This document shows, piece by piece, positions 1-18,522 of a stretch of 64,000 nt of DNA. The DNA lies in NCBI GenBank assembly GCA_024305405.1, contig JAKNDB010000087.1, forward strand, positions 7,938,501-8,002,500. Direction: 5' to 3'. Source of the stretch: Dirofilaria immitis. Its lineage: Eukaryota; Nematoda; Chromadorea; Rhabditida; Onchocercidae. The translations under genes were made by a program, and so were the position numbers. The notes under the pieces are model-generated. The model was not told where the DNA came from, did not search any database, and was given only the letters and a program-made list of their open reading frames with translations. Numbering within the stretch: position 1 is the first letter of the stretch; each line of letters opens with the position of its first letter.

Positions 1-148
1 GGGAATAAACGCTTATGCTTGAAATCTTCATCATTAACACATTTCGCTACCTCCTATAAAATATCATTATTATCCCAAATTATAATATTAAACTATTCAG
101 ATAAATAGTAAAAGTTAACAACTTTTATATATTGTCAATAAATGCTCA

Positions 149-367
<219 letters not shown>

Positions 368-1501
368 TTACCCTAAAGAAATCGGGCTGAAATACTGCTT
401 CAATATTTCTTTAATTGAAAGTACAAATTTAATAAAAATGTTTATTTTTTCAAAGTTACTCTAAAAAAGAAAGAAAAAAACATATATTAGTCCAATGAAT
501 TGCTTGCTCCGCAGTACATTCCGCTTTTTTGTTGGATTTGATAGAGCAAAAATGATCGGTCTCGAATTTAATTCTGCCATAGTACGAATGATTTCTTCAT
601 TGAAAGCATTGCTTATTGTTGAAGCACCATCAATATTGTCGGTTTGATATTTTTAATCAACTAAATATTTCATTTTAAAAATAAAGTGTATTCTTTGAAA
701 AGATATATTAACTAAATATGTTTCTAATTAACTGTTTTCATTTTTTTATTGTTATTTATTTAAAAGAATATACGCGGCAGTTTTTCATTAAATACTGATA
801 ATAAAGTTATCAGCTCAATATCCGATTTAAATATTTTCGAATATCTCGATATCATATTAACCTCTAATAAATTCTTTGTTTTGGCATAACTTTAGCATAT
901 GGTATATGCTCTTTTTCCATATGTAAACGATTTTGGGTAATTAAACCATCGATATCCATTAAATAAATACGTGAATGAGCGTCTTTACGGTTTATCCCTT
1001 CCTTCTCCATTTGCGTTATACATAAATTCGCAATCCCCATCGCAGCCTATATATATAAACATATTAATATTCGATGATGACGTATACTTCTACGTGATAA
1101 AACAATAAGTAAAATATAAGTTACGAAAAAATTGATAAAATTTATAAAATTTCATGAAAGTAAATTTTATAATACTTTCATTTCTAATTAATCAGATCAC
1201 GCAATAACAGAAGAATTAATTAGTAATCCATTTCATTATTGACAGGTGATCGAAAAAAAAGAAACATACAGAGCCAGCGCCAAAAAAATTATTTTCTCAG
1301 TGGATAAAGGTCTACCGGTATAACGACGACATGCTAAAAGTCCAGCTAAAGCTACAGCAGCTGTTCCTGAAATTAAAAGAAAAAAAAGCGAAAAATAAGG
1401 CTTTATTTATAGTTATTTAATTTAATTGAGATTAAACAGACAGAAAAAAAAGTGAGAAGATGGGATATAATTTATAAGTATATATATAATGCATATGTTC
1501 A

Positions 1502-1747
<246 letters not shown>

Positions 1748-2360
1748 TTAAAAAATTTAATTATATAACCGAAAAGAAGAAAAAAATGATTTATGATTAT
1801 ATTTCCGTTCAAATAAATGTTTATATACAAATAAAAGGATTATTAAAAATTTATGATTGCATCAGTTATTTGTTTTTTGATAAAAACAAATATATCATTC
1901 AACATATTAATGTAAATATTAAAAAATAAATCGTATATAACAATGTCACTGTGGTTTTTTTAATCACTCTAACAACAGTTAAAATTATTCTAGTAAACTT
2001 ATAATTCAAGCTTAAATATAGCCATGTGCGATAAATGTTTAATTTAATCGCAGAACAAAATATAACAATAATGATAAGTATGCAATAATAGATATTTGAT
2101 AACTAATTAAAAACGAACCATAAAAGTGTTCGGTCACTCTTCCACTCTCCTCCTCTTTCTCTTTAATATATCTTATAAATGCCAATTCAAAAAAACATAT
2201 TTATTCATAATAAATGTAACTTGCTTTATTCAAAGTGTGTGTACCCACTTGTAAAATAATCTACATATGTTATTTATAGGAAGAGAAATATCATTTTAAA
2301 TAAACTTTGATAAAATTATCATGGAGAAAATGTCGCAGAAGATTTTCTTTTTGAGGTAAA

Positions 2361-2598
2361 ATAAATTTCAGAGGAAAAAATTAAATGATAATAAATTTCA
2401 GAAGAAAAATTAAATGATAATAAATTGCAGAAGAAAAAAATTAAATGATAATAAATTGCAGAAGAAAAAAATTAAATGATAATAAATTGCAGAAGAAAAA
2501 ATTAAATGATAATTAATTGCAGAAGAAAAATTAAATGATAATAAATTGCAGAAGAAAAAAATTAAATGATAATTAATTGCAGAAAAAAATTAAATGAT
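2361..2598. repeat. Intronic minisatellite, about eight copies of a 28-31 bp unit
   Basis: The core AATAAATTGCAGAAG followed by an A run and TTAAATGAT recurs about eight times. Units differ mainly in A-run length and in TTTCAG versus TTGCAG. It lies in the intron between the DPFYIGLRR and IQFEDF exons of the decayed malic enzyme copy. The intact copy has no equivalent in the matching intron. Confidence 0.9.
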
Positions 2599-2900
2599 AA
2601 ATTTTGCATATTGAAAGAGTGCAAAATACAAGTGAAAAGAAAAACCTTTTAGTGCATGCTTTCATAAAATTATCAATAAAATGATTATATTCTTCGCCGC
2701 GTACTCGTTTTCGACGTAATCCAATATAAAATGGATCTTCTAATAAAGTCTGGAAAATATATTTGCTCAATAAAACTTAATCATATCAATAAGTGTTATC
2801 ATAAGTAAATTATTATTGGTTTTCAAAAATGGTTCTGGAAACAGATGAAATATATTCCATTCGAACGGAAGATGATACAAATGATATGAAATTGTAACCG

Positions 2901-3127
2901 AAATAAATCATAACAAAAAAACTTTCAAGTGATTCAAATTAAATACATGTGTTATAAAAATTTGATCAGTGAAAAAATTAAGAACCATTCTGAGAATCGG
3001 AAAAAGTATGCATTATTTCTCGAACAGGAAAAATATGCATTAAAAAAATATGCATCATTTCTTTTTCTTGAACAATCAGCCCATTAATGTTATCATCAAA
3101 TAAATCATAACAAAAAAACTTTCAAGT
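2901..3127. repeat. Perfect 30-bp direct repeat pair
   Basis: The 30 bases at 2901-2930 recur exactly at 3098-3127, 197 bp apart. Both contain CATAACAAAAAAACTTTCAA. The pair sits inside the stretch (about 2750-3258) where two malic enzyme exons should be and are not. Confidence 0.9.
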
Positions 3128-4523
3128 ATTAATTACAATTGAATAATATACTACCTTATATGGGCTTATATAATAATTTTAGGAGTAATTTCTTCAAAAA
3201 TTGTTTGCATTATAGATATTTTATTCAGAAATTTTTATTTAGCTGAATGTATTCAGGTAATTTTGGCACGCTAAACCAACAGTTGGTGTATAAACAATAG
3301 GAAGAAGTTCTTTGATATGATCACATATCACTCGATAATATAATTTTTCATCACGTTCCTCAAAAAATTTATTGCTTTAAAAATGCTAAAAAAATTAATT
3401 TAGTTTTTAATAAAACTTAATTTGCATTAATAAAGTGGTCTTACCTTACACAATATCCATCATAATTTCCCGATTTGATAAAAAAAAAGTAAAATTACAT
3501 AAAACAGAAAGAAATTACAGGAAAAAAATTAATAATATATTATGGTTCATTTATTATGAAAACATAAATGAAATTTTTAAATGTTTTGCAAAAATTTTAA
3601 CTTGTAAATTATCTAATTGAATATATCGTGCCAAATCATCGGGCTGTTGTCGAAGATTGGTGATAACACGATATGCCTGTTGATCTTCGGTCATAAATGC
3701 TGGTGGCAATAAACCATGAATTCCGAAGTATTGACGTTCATATAAAGTAAATGCCATTCCCTCCAAGAATTATAAATCAGAACTTTAACCCTTTTTTAAG
3801 CTTAATTTGATTTTAAAAGAGAATATAAAATAAAGAAGAGAAGATTTCTTTTGAAAAATCGAAAAGATGTAACAGATCTTCATTTAGATTTAAACCGATA
3901 AATGTTTTAATTTGAAAAATAAAATGAAAAATTGAAAATGTTTAGTAAAGGAAGAAATAAGTAACTATAACTCAAGAACTGATCATGCAGACTTTTTTCA
4001 AACGATCAAATTTGGTAAGATTTTGGAGACTAAAATGACTGAACATGATATCAAACTAATGCCTAAATAATCGAAATGGAGTGATTAATTAAAAATATTA
4101 TTAATAATAAAAGATGCCGAAAATATTGTCAATTGATATTTTACCAGTCAAAATATAATGAAATTATTAGATCACTAGCAGAGACATAACCTTCCTACCG
4201 AAATGTTATCAACATCCGGAAGTTTCACTACCAACGGCTAGATTATGTTAATTTTCCTTTAATTTTGTTCTAAATAAAATCAGTGATTAAAAATTTTTTT
4301 TTCATTTCTAAATTTCGTTAAGAATGTTTACGCAAAAACTGTGAAGAAAAAGGTGTAAGATGTACCTTACACATACGATTATCTTTCAGAAGTTCAATTC
4401 CTCGTTTTTAGGTGTTTCACGCTCTTGTCGATAAAGCATGTATAAGTTAATACCATCTTGCGTATGACACCATTCCGGAAGTGATTCATCCGGAAATGAA
4501 TGTGCTTTTGCTTTGAAATGTAA

Positions 4524-6043
4524 CTTTAAATTTCGGCATTTATTCTAGTATCATCAATTTTATTTACCCATATTTTCTTTTTTAACTAAAGAATAAACAA
4601 ATATTACAAAAATGTTTTCTTGGAATAAAAGAAAACAGTTTCAAGTTCAAATATATCTTAAAATAATTTTGAAAAAAATATTAATTAAAAATTCGTACCC
4701 AAGTAATGGTACTACATTTCGTCTCAGTGAAATCTTTGAATATATCCCTTCTGCAAGCAATAGCTGAGATAACAACTAAATTAATACCTTCATCATATAT
4801 GAACTTTTATAGAAGATATGAATTTCCACAAATAAAACATCATAAAAATCTCAAAAATTTTTTCCACATTGTCGAATCATATAAATCAATAAAGCTAGTA
4901 AGTAAAAACCAACCATTACTGGCACATAAATTTAGAATTAGTATTTTCGAAAATTTCTAAAATTATATTAGCAATTTCAGCAGCTAATTATTGTTCATCT
5001 CGCATCATATAAAATTCATCTACAAATTATTTAAATTATTTAAAAAAAATCTTTTCTGGTGCCGTAATTTTTACTTTTGAAAAATCATTACACAATAAAT
5101 GCACTCAATATTGATACATTCATCTGCAATAAATTCAAATTTATAAACTACTACTGCTATTAGTAATACATAAACTTTTTAATCAACCAAAAACTAACAA
5201 AACTTCAAACGAACTCCGAAAGACCTGGAATTTTAATTTACACATTTGATTTAAATATTTGGCAATCTGCAGAAGAAACTGATAATGCAGAAGCTCTTTT
5301 TCTAAAACAATTATTTCTAGCCGCATAAGCCTACATCATTGGAGTGTCATATGATTAACAATCATCACGCGATACATTTTTTATAAGATAATGTGAAATT
5401 TCATAAATTATCGAAAATAATTGAAATTAAATGCAATTAGATTCCTATTATACCATCAAAAAAATTTAAAAATTATAGCTTCCTATAAAACTACCTGAAA
5501 TTAACTGATGCAAAGAATTAATCGAGACATAAATTTTATTATAATCGATTGCCAGCAGTCGATGCTTTAACAGAGATCAATTCAATAATACGCTCATAAA
5601 ACAAATAATATATGATGTATTCGGTTTGAACATAATTATTCAAAGGCATAAAAGGTGAAAAAATGGATAAATAATCATGAAAAATGAATAATTATATCTG
5701 TAATTTTATATAAGACCTTCAAAATGAATGAAATATGAAACATCGATAATTCATAATCTGATTCAACATTATAAAATAAATAATATGTACAAAATAAACA
5801 GTATAAACTATTACGCAACAAGTAGATATATCTATGTACCACTAAATCTAGGACATAATTCAATCATGTATATGTTAATAAACGCATTAAATCAATGAAA
5901 ATTATAAATCAATAGTAAATGATTTCTCAAGAAATTGCTAACTGCATTTCAAAATTTGTTCATTCATTCAAGAACGATGAATGAAACACATATAAGAAGA
6001 ATCGTTTGCTAACAATATTAATCATTGACCATATAACTGCTTC
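4524..6043. other. Intergenic DNA between the two malic enzyme copies
   Basis: AT-rich DNA in which I see no conserved exon. A first exon for the left copy would be expected here but cannot be recognised. Short open frames at 4706-4960 and 5675-5863 have no codon or protein character that supports them. Confidence 0.5.
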
Positions 6044-11739
<5,696 letters not shown>

Positions 11740-11742
11740 TTT

Positions 11743-11744
11743 CT
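11743..11744 (-). promoter_or_regulatory. Probable spliced-leader acceptor of the malic enzyme gene
   Basis: On the minus strand the sequence reads CATGTTTCAG, then three A's, then the start ATG at 11739. An AG acceptor three bases before the first codon, with no upstream coding exon, is typical of nematode trans-splicing and supports this start. Confidence 0.65.
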
Positions 11745-11930
11745 GAAACATGAAATATATAACAATAATATCCTTTACCAGAGATTACTGGGATATTTCA
11801 GGATCCCGAGTGAGCAACTAATTATCAGTAGGTATGTCCCTATACATACATGTCCATTGTATGTAAATATGTAATCGTGTATCCTAGCAGCAGTGGGCCT
11901 AATATTTTATAATTAACATTCCGTTATTCA

Positions 11931-12183
11931 TATGTATGTATGTATGTGTGTGTATATATACACGTGTATACATGTACAAACGTATATATATGTGAGTGTT
12001 TGTATGTATATATATGTTGTTGTGTGTATATGTACGTATATATGTACGTATGCGTGTGTGTATGTATATATACATATGTATTTATATGTGTGATGTATGT
12101 ACGTGAATATATATGTGTGGTAGTATATGTATATGAACCTGTGTATGTATGTATGTATGTATGTGTGTATGTATGTATGTACG
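11931..12183. repeat. Degenerate TATG/TGTA microsatellite
   Basis: About 250 bp of ATGT, GTGT and ATAT tracts upstream of the malic enzyme gene. An open frame that crosses it encodes only Tyr/Val/Cys repeats, so it is an artefact of the repeat. Confidence 0.9.
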
Positions 12184-12657
12184 AACTGAGGAGCTAAATT
12201 CTAGAGAGGACTGAAATTTGAATGAGAATAAACTAATGTCTAAATGATAGAACAGTTAGCAATGAAACATATGAAAATTAGGGGACGAGAAAAGAGTAGG
12301 CTTAAGTAAGAGAGAGGAATGAATGAAGTAAATTAACGAAATATAAGTAATATATATAAGAAAAATGATTGTAAGAATTGAATGTTTTTAATTTTACATA
12401 TTTTTTATGAATAATAAAGTAGAGAAGAATGCAAAGATAAGTAAGTATGCTTAATCATTTGATCATTTATCTTGATAGATTAATGCTCATTGAATACAAT
12501 GCTGTTTCTTCGAAATAACACATACACGTACGTCAAGTAGCATTTAGACATCGTTAGAGTAGTATCAAATAAATATGAAATTTATTATAATAGCATTAGG
12601 AAATCTTTGAGAGCGTTAGATGAACGAGATATCTATTGGTTTCAATGAATAGATGTT

Positions 12658-12924
12658 ATGAAGGAGAAGGTCAAAACATTAATGACTGCTATGAACGAAG
12701 ATCGCAATTGTTGTAATAGAAAAGTTACAATACTAAGTCGAACGATTATTGATGCAAAAGAGATCACGAATACTGATCGATTTCAAATAATTTATGGGTT
12801 CGATTGCGCGAATATTAACGATTATTCTGAAAATCAATTTGGCGGATGGTTCCTTATCGATATTAGGGTGGTGGATGTGGAATTATTGACTGAAGAAAGC
12901 AAAGGATTAATCTTATTTGAATAG
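12658..12924 (+). CDS. Unrecognised 88-residue ORF
   Basis: An ATG-to-stop frame with a mixed, non-repetitive composition (for example TDRFQIIYGFDCANINDYSE and FGGWFLIDIRVVDVELL) in an otherwise gene-poor stretch. I do not recognise the family. No clear splice acceptor precedes it and no neighbour in phase extends it. It could be a small lineage-specific gene, one exon of a larger gene, or chance. Confidence 0.22.
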   Translation: MKEKVKTLMTAMNEDRNCCNRKVTILSRTIIDAKEITNTDRFQIIYGFDCANINDYSENQFGGWFLIDIRVVDVELLTEESKGLILFE

Positions 12925-12940
12925 TTCCAATTGTCTTTTT

Positions 12941-12941
12941 C

Positions 12942-12979
<38 letters not shown>
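12941..12979. repeat. CT microsatellite
   Basis: A nearly pure CT-dinucleotide tract about 17 bases after the stop of the small ORF at 12658-12924. Confidence 0.9.
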
Positions 12980-14285
12980 CTCCCTTCTCATGCCATATGT
13001 TATCAATACAACTTATACTATTTCCTATGATATTAACAGTATCAGATAAATGGTAAATAATATAGATATATATAAATAATAAAACAGAATACGATTAGTT
13101 ATTATCTGAAGAGTTGATAGTATCAAAAGTAGATCAATACTATTCGGAGTTGATAAAATGATAAGATCCAGTAAAACTGCGAAGTGAGAAAGATGATATG
13201 GATCGACAGAATTTTTATGGGAATAACAATTTTTGCATTAACTATATAACAGCAATTATAGCCGATGAAAACCTTTCTAATGTTGCTTATAATTACTAAT
13301 ATCGCTTTTCCTTATTATCACTATTATTTAATTTAATAATGGTTTTAAAAGTTGAAAGCAATAATATAAGAAAATCCTCGATTAAGTGGCAGAACAATAA
13401 TCGTAAATGTAGAATATTTGCCTTAGGAAGTGCTCCTAAAATTACACAAACAGTTAGCGAAGAAAAATCATTCAATGAAATTGATAACGAATTATCAAAT
13501 ATAAATTGATCTAAATCAGAAAAGAAAACTTTCCCTTCTATTCAAAATGAATGTTTATAAAACAAAATATCGCAAAAGTTTGCAAAAGTATTTATAGAAG
13601 ATAACTAAAGGAATCACTATATTGTTATTTCCTATCATTATCTCACAATTATTAGTGTTCACACATTTCATATTTTTCCTCTTCTCCTCTATTTAAAAAT
13701 GATAGTTGATAAAATAAACTAGCACAAAATGTCATTTTTTTATTACTATAACGTCAATTTCGTAAATTCTTGTAATAATCGAAATAAGATTATAAAATAT
13801 GGTAGAAAAATTTGCTATTTCATTAAAGCAGCAAGAAAGAATAAGAATATATGTGCAATATTTAATGTAATTGTTTACAATGTTCGAATGATTCGAAAGA
13901 TAAAATAGTCGCAAATGTTAGTTAAAAGTTATTATTTTGGATGTAAAGGAAGAAAAATAAAAAAATTAATCAGGTTTATTCAAATTATATAGTCTGATTT
14001 CGTAAAAGATGCTAAAAATGACGAATAATTAAAAGGATGGAACTAAAAAACAGAAGAAGAAAAGAATTCTAAATGAAGTAAGTTATTTCGATTCTATTGA
14101 AAAGATTATTCGTTCCTAAATATTAATCTGGTCGAATTAAGCTACCATGAAATAAAATTAAATGGTAACGCTCAGGTGAATAAGTTTCAATGGTAATGCT
14201 TAGATGAACGAGTAATCCCAGATATTCCTTTCTTCCATTAAAATCCAAAAAATTAATATCATTTTAAATTATTTCAATGGAACAT

Positions 14286-14377
14286 GATATCGATGCCATG
14301 TAGTAATTTACAGTATATCGATAACATATATCGCATGGTCGACCGTGTACTGTAAATTACCACACGACATTAATATC
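14286..14377. ncRNA. Candidate microRNA-like stem-loop (or remnant palindromic element)
   Basis: Arm 14286-14320 pairs with arm 14343-14377 around a 22-base loop. Of 35 opposed positions, 27 are Watson-Crick pairs, three are G-U and five mismatch (four A/C, one C/C). The best block pairs GTAATTTACAGTATAT (14303-14318) with 14345-14360. The length, small internal loops and absence of bulges fit a pre-miRNA. Each A/C mismatch could also arise by one transition in a once perfect palindrome, so a short inverted-repeat element is the alternative. The near symmetry leaves the strand open. Confidence 0.35.
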
Positions 14378-17300
14378 GTATCTCAATAAATGACAAAAAT
14401 ATAGTCATTATATGAAAGGAATGAATAAATAAAAATATATGTATCAGTTGAAATTAAGATATGTATTTGAAATGAATTAATTGACTCACCATCTATTTTG
14501 TAACGTATTCAGGAGTTCTTTATCTTATCTATACAATAGTAATTGGAAATGAAATGTAAGAAGAAATTTAGAAAAAAAACGAAAACGAAATTTGCTCAAA
14601 ATGTGAAATAAAAATAGAGCTGATGAATCAGAAATGATATTTATGTGACATATTTTCATTTCTTTTTACTCCAATTTTCTTTTTCTTTTTTGGAAACAAA
14701 TATTGAAAACAATATTATGTTATGGCATGATATGATATGAGAAGCAAAATGACAAAATATTTCTTGAATGAACTGAAAGAAAAATAATTGTTGGAAAAAA
14801 TAAATGTATGAAATATAAATTTGAAATTCAAAAGAAAGAAAAAGAGAAATGTCCATATTTTGATTTTATTAAAAAGAATCATTTTTTATTTTAATATGAA
14901 TTTAACAAATAACTGCGAGCATAACATTTTGTGATTTAAAATGAATAAAAGAAAATTAAAGCGTAAATTTTTAAACCTAAGTGATATTACTATTTTTATG
15001 ATCGATTTTAAAAATTTATTCACATTTATTTGAAAATAGAAAACATGAAGCATGCACGATGACATTGAAATAAAAAGTAAAAATTGAATTAAATCAATAA
15101 AATATTTCTTCATATTTTGCCATAAGATGGAATTTAGAAAATTCGTTACAGAAAAGTAAAGCAATTTATAAAAGAATTTTAATAAAAAGGAAAGGAAAAA
15201 AGAAGAGATAAAAATGATCATTTAAAAGGAATATTATTGGATTGGATATTATTGACGAAAGAATTTTGATAGCCTTTATAATATATCTAATCAAATGTTT
15301 GATATTTATTATTCAATTAAAAATAATACAATTTGAATCATATATATCATCCATTTATAAAATATTTACAAAACATTAAAATGTTTTGTAAAAATAAAAA
15401 GTATTTAACGAATTATAAAAAGAAAAGAAAAAGCAAAGAACATTTACATTCACGAAATCGCATGGCACATGTTTGCTTGGAAAATAAATTTTAAAAAAGC
15501 AGAAAAATAAAACATTGATAAAGTATAATTTTAGTTCAAATTATTTAGATAGCTGGAATTATCTTTTGAATGGCATAGCTTTTAAATTGTTTACATATAA
15601 AAATTTTGAAAAAAAAAGAAAACTACAAAAGGCTGCATTTCGGTGCTAATTAGCTTCTTGGTTGAAGCATAAAATATCGAATTTGGTGATTTTGATATAA
15701 AATTATTGATACATTCATTATAATGCAAAATTATGTGCATTTTGTTACATATAAATATTACTGTAGTAATTTCAATTTTTATACTTTAAAAAATAATTAA
15801 CATTGAAATATTCAAATTACAATTACATATTTGTTTAATCTTTACTTACCTTGTTTCGCCATTTGTAATTAGTTGAAATTTAAACAAAAGTTAATTCGTC
15901 GTTTTTGAAATTATTTGGAAAAATATTGATTATCATATGTCGATATTGTGACAATATCCATGATCAGTTTTTGTAAACATATTGCATGATGTTTACAGAT
16001 CTATTTTATATTATTTCATTCTCATCGTTTTGGTAAGTCTAATTCGAATCATTTCGATTCATTATTAAGTTTTGATTTTGCATTATCAGTCATTTTAACT
16101 GTTCAGCAATTTAAACAATTTTTGATTAAGTGCCAGATGTACTCAGAATAATTGAAATTTATTTGAACGAACTAATAAATAGCAGAACCTTCTTTCATCT
16201 AATTTCAATAATTCTAGAAGCAGTATTTTTCTATTTGAACAAAATTCCCGGGCGTATTCCAGAATTTTCCTTAGAATCGCGTTTCAGTCACTCTTCAGAA
16301 GCTCATTTTTTTTAGAATCTCATTTCCAGGATTATTTTCAATACTAGAATTTCAAAATTTTTTCATATAGAAAGAGTGTTACATATAATATTTCTGTAAA
16401 AATAAAAATAATCTGATATATATAACAATGTCAATCATTCAATTCATAAATCGCAACCTTTAGAAGTAAAATGTTTAAAGTAATATTGGTTCTTTAGAAA
16501 TTTTTAACTAATATTAATTATACCGCCAAAATACACCACTAATCACAGTTAACAATCAATTTTAAAAATTTAAATAAAAAAGCAAACGTATTACTAATCG
16601 TAATACTAAAGATTTGAGATTTCGAACTGCTGATTTTTTGCGCCGTCAGAAACACGTCAATAGTATCATTACCAAACTTTGCGGCTTCTCAAAAGAAAAA
16701 TTTCATCATCAATTCTTTTAATTTAATTTAATTGGACTTACTCAGAGTACATCAACAAAATCCAGTCTAATCTATAATTCCGGACTTACTCTACAGCATG
16801 CTTCAAACTGCTTCATCTTAATTTTGTCTGACAATTGTTCAGTTTATTTAAACGTAAGGCGTGATGCCTTTAATAACCTAGAGGAGTATATCCCAAAACA
16901 TAAGTCAGTAGCGTCACCAAAAATTTGAAATATTTTAGGGTAATAAAATTATCAACCATGTTCTTCACATAGAGAATACTAGTTTCGAATGAGCGATACG
17001 GACCTGAAACAAGACATTTCCAAAAAAGTGTGAAGCGAAAACTTGATTTTTCCATAAAATTTTTATTTATTAGCATCCAGTACTGTCTTTAAAGCGCTAT
17101 ATTTTGAGACTATGCTCAATTTTATTTCTGAATCAAAAATTAATTTACTTATGTTTTCAATTTAAATATTTCAAATTATTATTATTAAAAATATCACTCC
17201 ATAATAATCAAATGTAGTGAACAGTAATAGTAATGGTAAAACAAACGAAGGAGAAAAAAAGTCCTTCTGAAATGAAATCAGAAAATAAAAATTTGAAATG

Positions 17301-17476
17301 ATGGGTAGTTTGAGTAGCTAAGTTTCATCAAATCAATTAATAGCATCAATTCAGAATAGGAAAATGATAACAAGAGCCAACCAGTCAGAGCAAAGCAAGC
17401 TTGTAAACATAAACAAACAATATAAAGTATATGAAAATATTTCTGGTTAACCGACAAATAAGTCAAGTAAAATGAT

Positions 17477-17659
17477 TTGAGAGTTACTAAGTTTTATTTG
17501 AAAAACCCAAGCATAACAGTTAGCGACATGAAGGGATACCAACACCCAAGCATAGCAGCTGACGAAAGATTCTCAACAGTTAGTACAACTATTTCATCTT
17601 TACTATCAGTAAAAAAGCGATACAAATTTTACCGGAAAAACATTCAACGAATTAAATAG
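17477..17659 (+). other. Possible coding exon with an internal peptide repeat
   Basis: The frame contains NPSITVSDMKGYQ, then HPSIAADERFSTVSTTIS, then a basic stretch KKRYKFYRK. The DNA repeats CCCAAGCATA(A/G)CAG twice, 40 bp apart. Composition is richer and less AT-driven than the surroundings. No family is recognised and no clear donor or acceptor frames it. Confidence 0.2.
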
Positions 17660-18167
17660 AGGAAAGGTTCCGCAAAAACTTCGGTCAATGCACCGAGCGC
17701 TGATAAGAAATGCGTTGTACTAAATGCTCAAGTTTCATATTTTAATATATTCAAGAAATTCATATATTTTTTCCTAATTTGGGTAGAAAAATCAATAAAA
17801 GACATGATAAAAGCATTAAATATTTCAAGATTATAATGAAGCTGACTGGAAATAAGATTTCACATCACAAAAAATTAGGAGAAATAAATAATAACATTGT
17901 TTTTCGAAGAAGTAGAAAAATAGAAAAAAGAAATACGAAAATGAAACAGAACATGAAATATAAATATAAAAAAATTTGAATAATACACTTTTTTTCAAAT
18001 ATTAAAAATATACATAAAAACTGAAGGTGAATTCAACAACCTCGATAAATGTATACTTTAGAAAAAAGAACAACGGCACTAAATATATAGTTGTAATTAA
18101 ATTTTCTAAAGAATAAAACGGACGTTCTAATATAAATTTCACTCATTCACAAGGTGAAGCTTCATGG

Positions 18168-18338
18168 TTAAGAAAATTGCCGATAGTCTGATGGATTAGC
18201 AACCAATCGATATAGCAAGATACCAACGATAACAGTAATCAAACTAAAGATTAATACAAAAGCCATTTCTTGCTTTTGTAGAGATGTATTCAAGCCTAAC
18301 TGACTGAAAACGGATTCACTGATAAATATCACTTTCAT
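18168..18338 (-). CDS. Small single-pass membrane ORF (56 aa) or terminal exon of nfi-1
   Basis: The frame runs from an ATG at 18338 to a stop at 18168. It ends with a strongly hydrophobic segment, AFVLIFSLITVIVGILLY, followed by a short polar tail, RLVANPSDYRQFS. That makes it a tail-anchor or micropeptide layout. A good acceptor (GTTTTCAG) falls inside the frame at 18304. If it is used by a spliced leader, a second ATG at 18266 would give a 32-residue peptide. If it is used in cis, the exon 18168-18303 could be a last exon of the nfi-1 gene just upstream: a donor at 18584 (AA|GTAGCT) would splice to it, but the phase fits only if one base is missing in exon 18585-18690. I do not recognise the family. 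Confidence 0.4.
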   Translation of the reverse strand: MKVIFISESVFSQLGLNTSLQKQEMAFVLIFSLITVIVGILLYRLVANPSDYRQFS

Positions 18339-18522
18339 GCGATTACATATTCTCCCTTAATTTAATAAATTCGTTTCTTATTATATGCTCCTATCATAAT
18401 GGATGTTTCATTATTTTTTTCGTTCAATAGTAAAAAAGTCTTACATTCAACCGTTCAAAAATTTCGTAAGTTTACATTAAAAAACTTTTTAAAACTTTTG
18501 CAAAAGCCTAAGAACAATGTAG

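Larger units (their letters stand above)
12980..18167. other. AT-rich gene-poor region between malic enzyme and nfi-1
   Basis: Apart from the stem-loop at 14286-14377 and a doubtful exon near 17500-17659, I see no conserved coding stretch on either strand. The many 60-110 residue open frames are Phe/Ile/Lys/Asn-rich, as expected from AT-rich DNA. Confidence 0.5.

Noticed and set aside
2960..3100. Minus-strand NINGLIVQEKEMM as a remnant of a malic enzyme DVNGLITKRRE exon
   Set aside because: The similarity is a few residues, the position is out of order and the true exon is present at 862-1046.
11940..12197. 85-residue plus-strand frame rich in Tyr, Val and Cys
   Set aside because: It is a translation of the TATG/TGTA microsatellite, not a gene.
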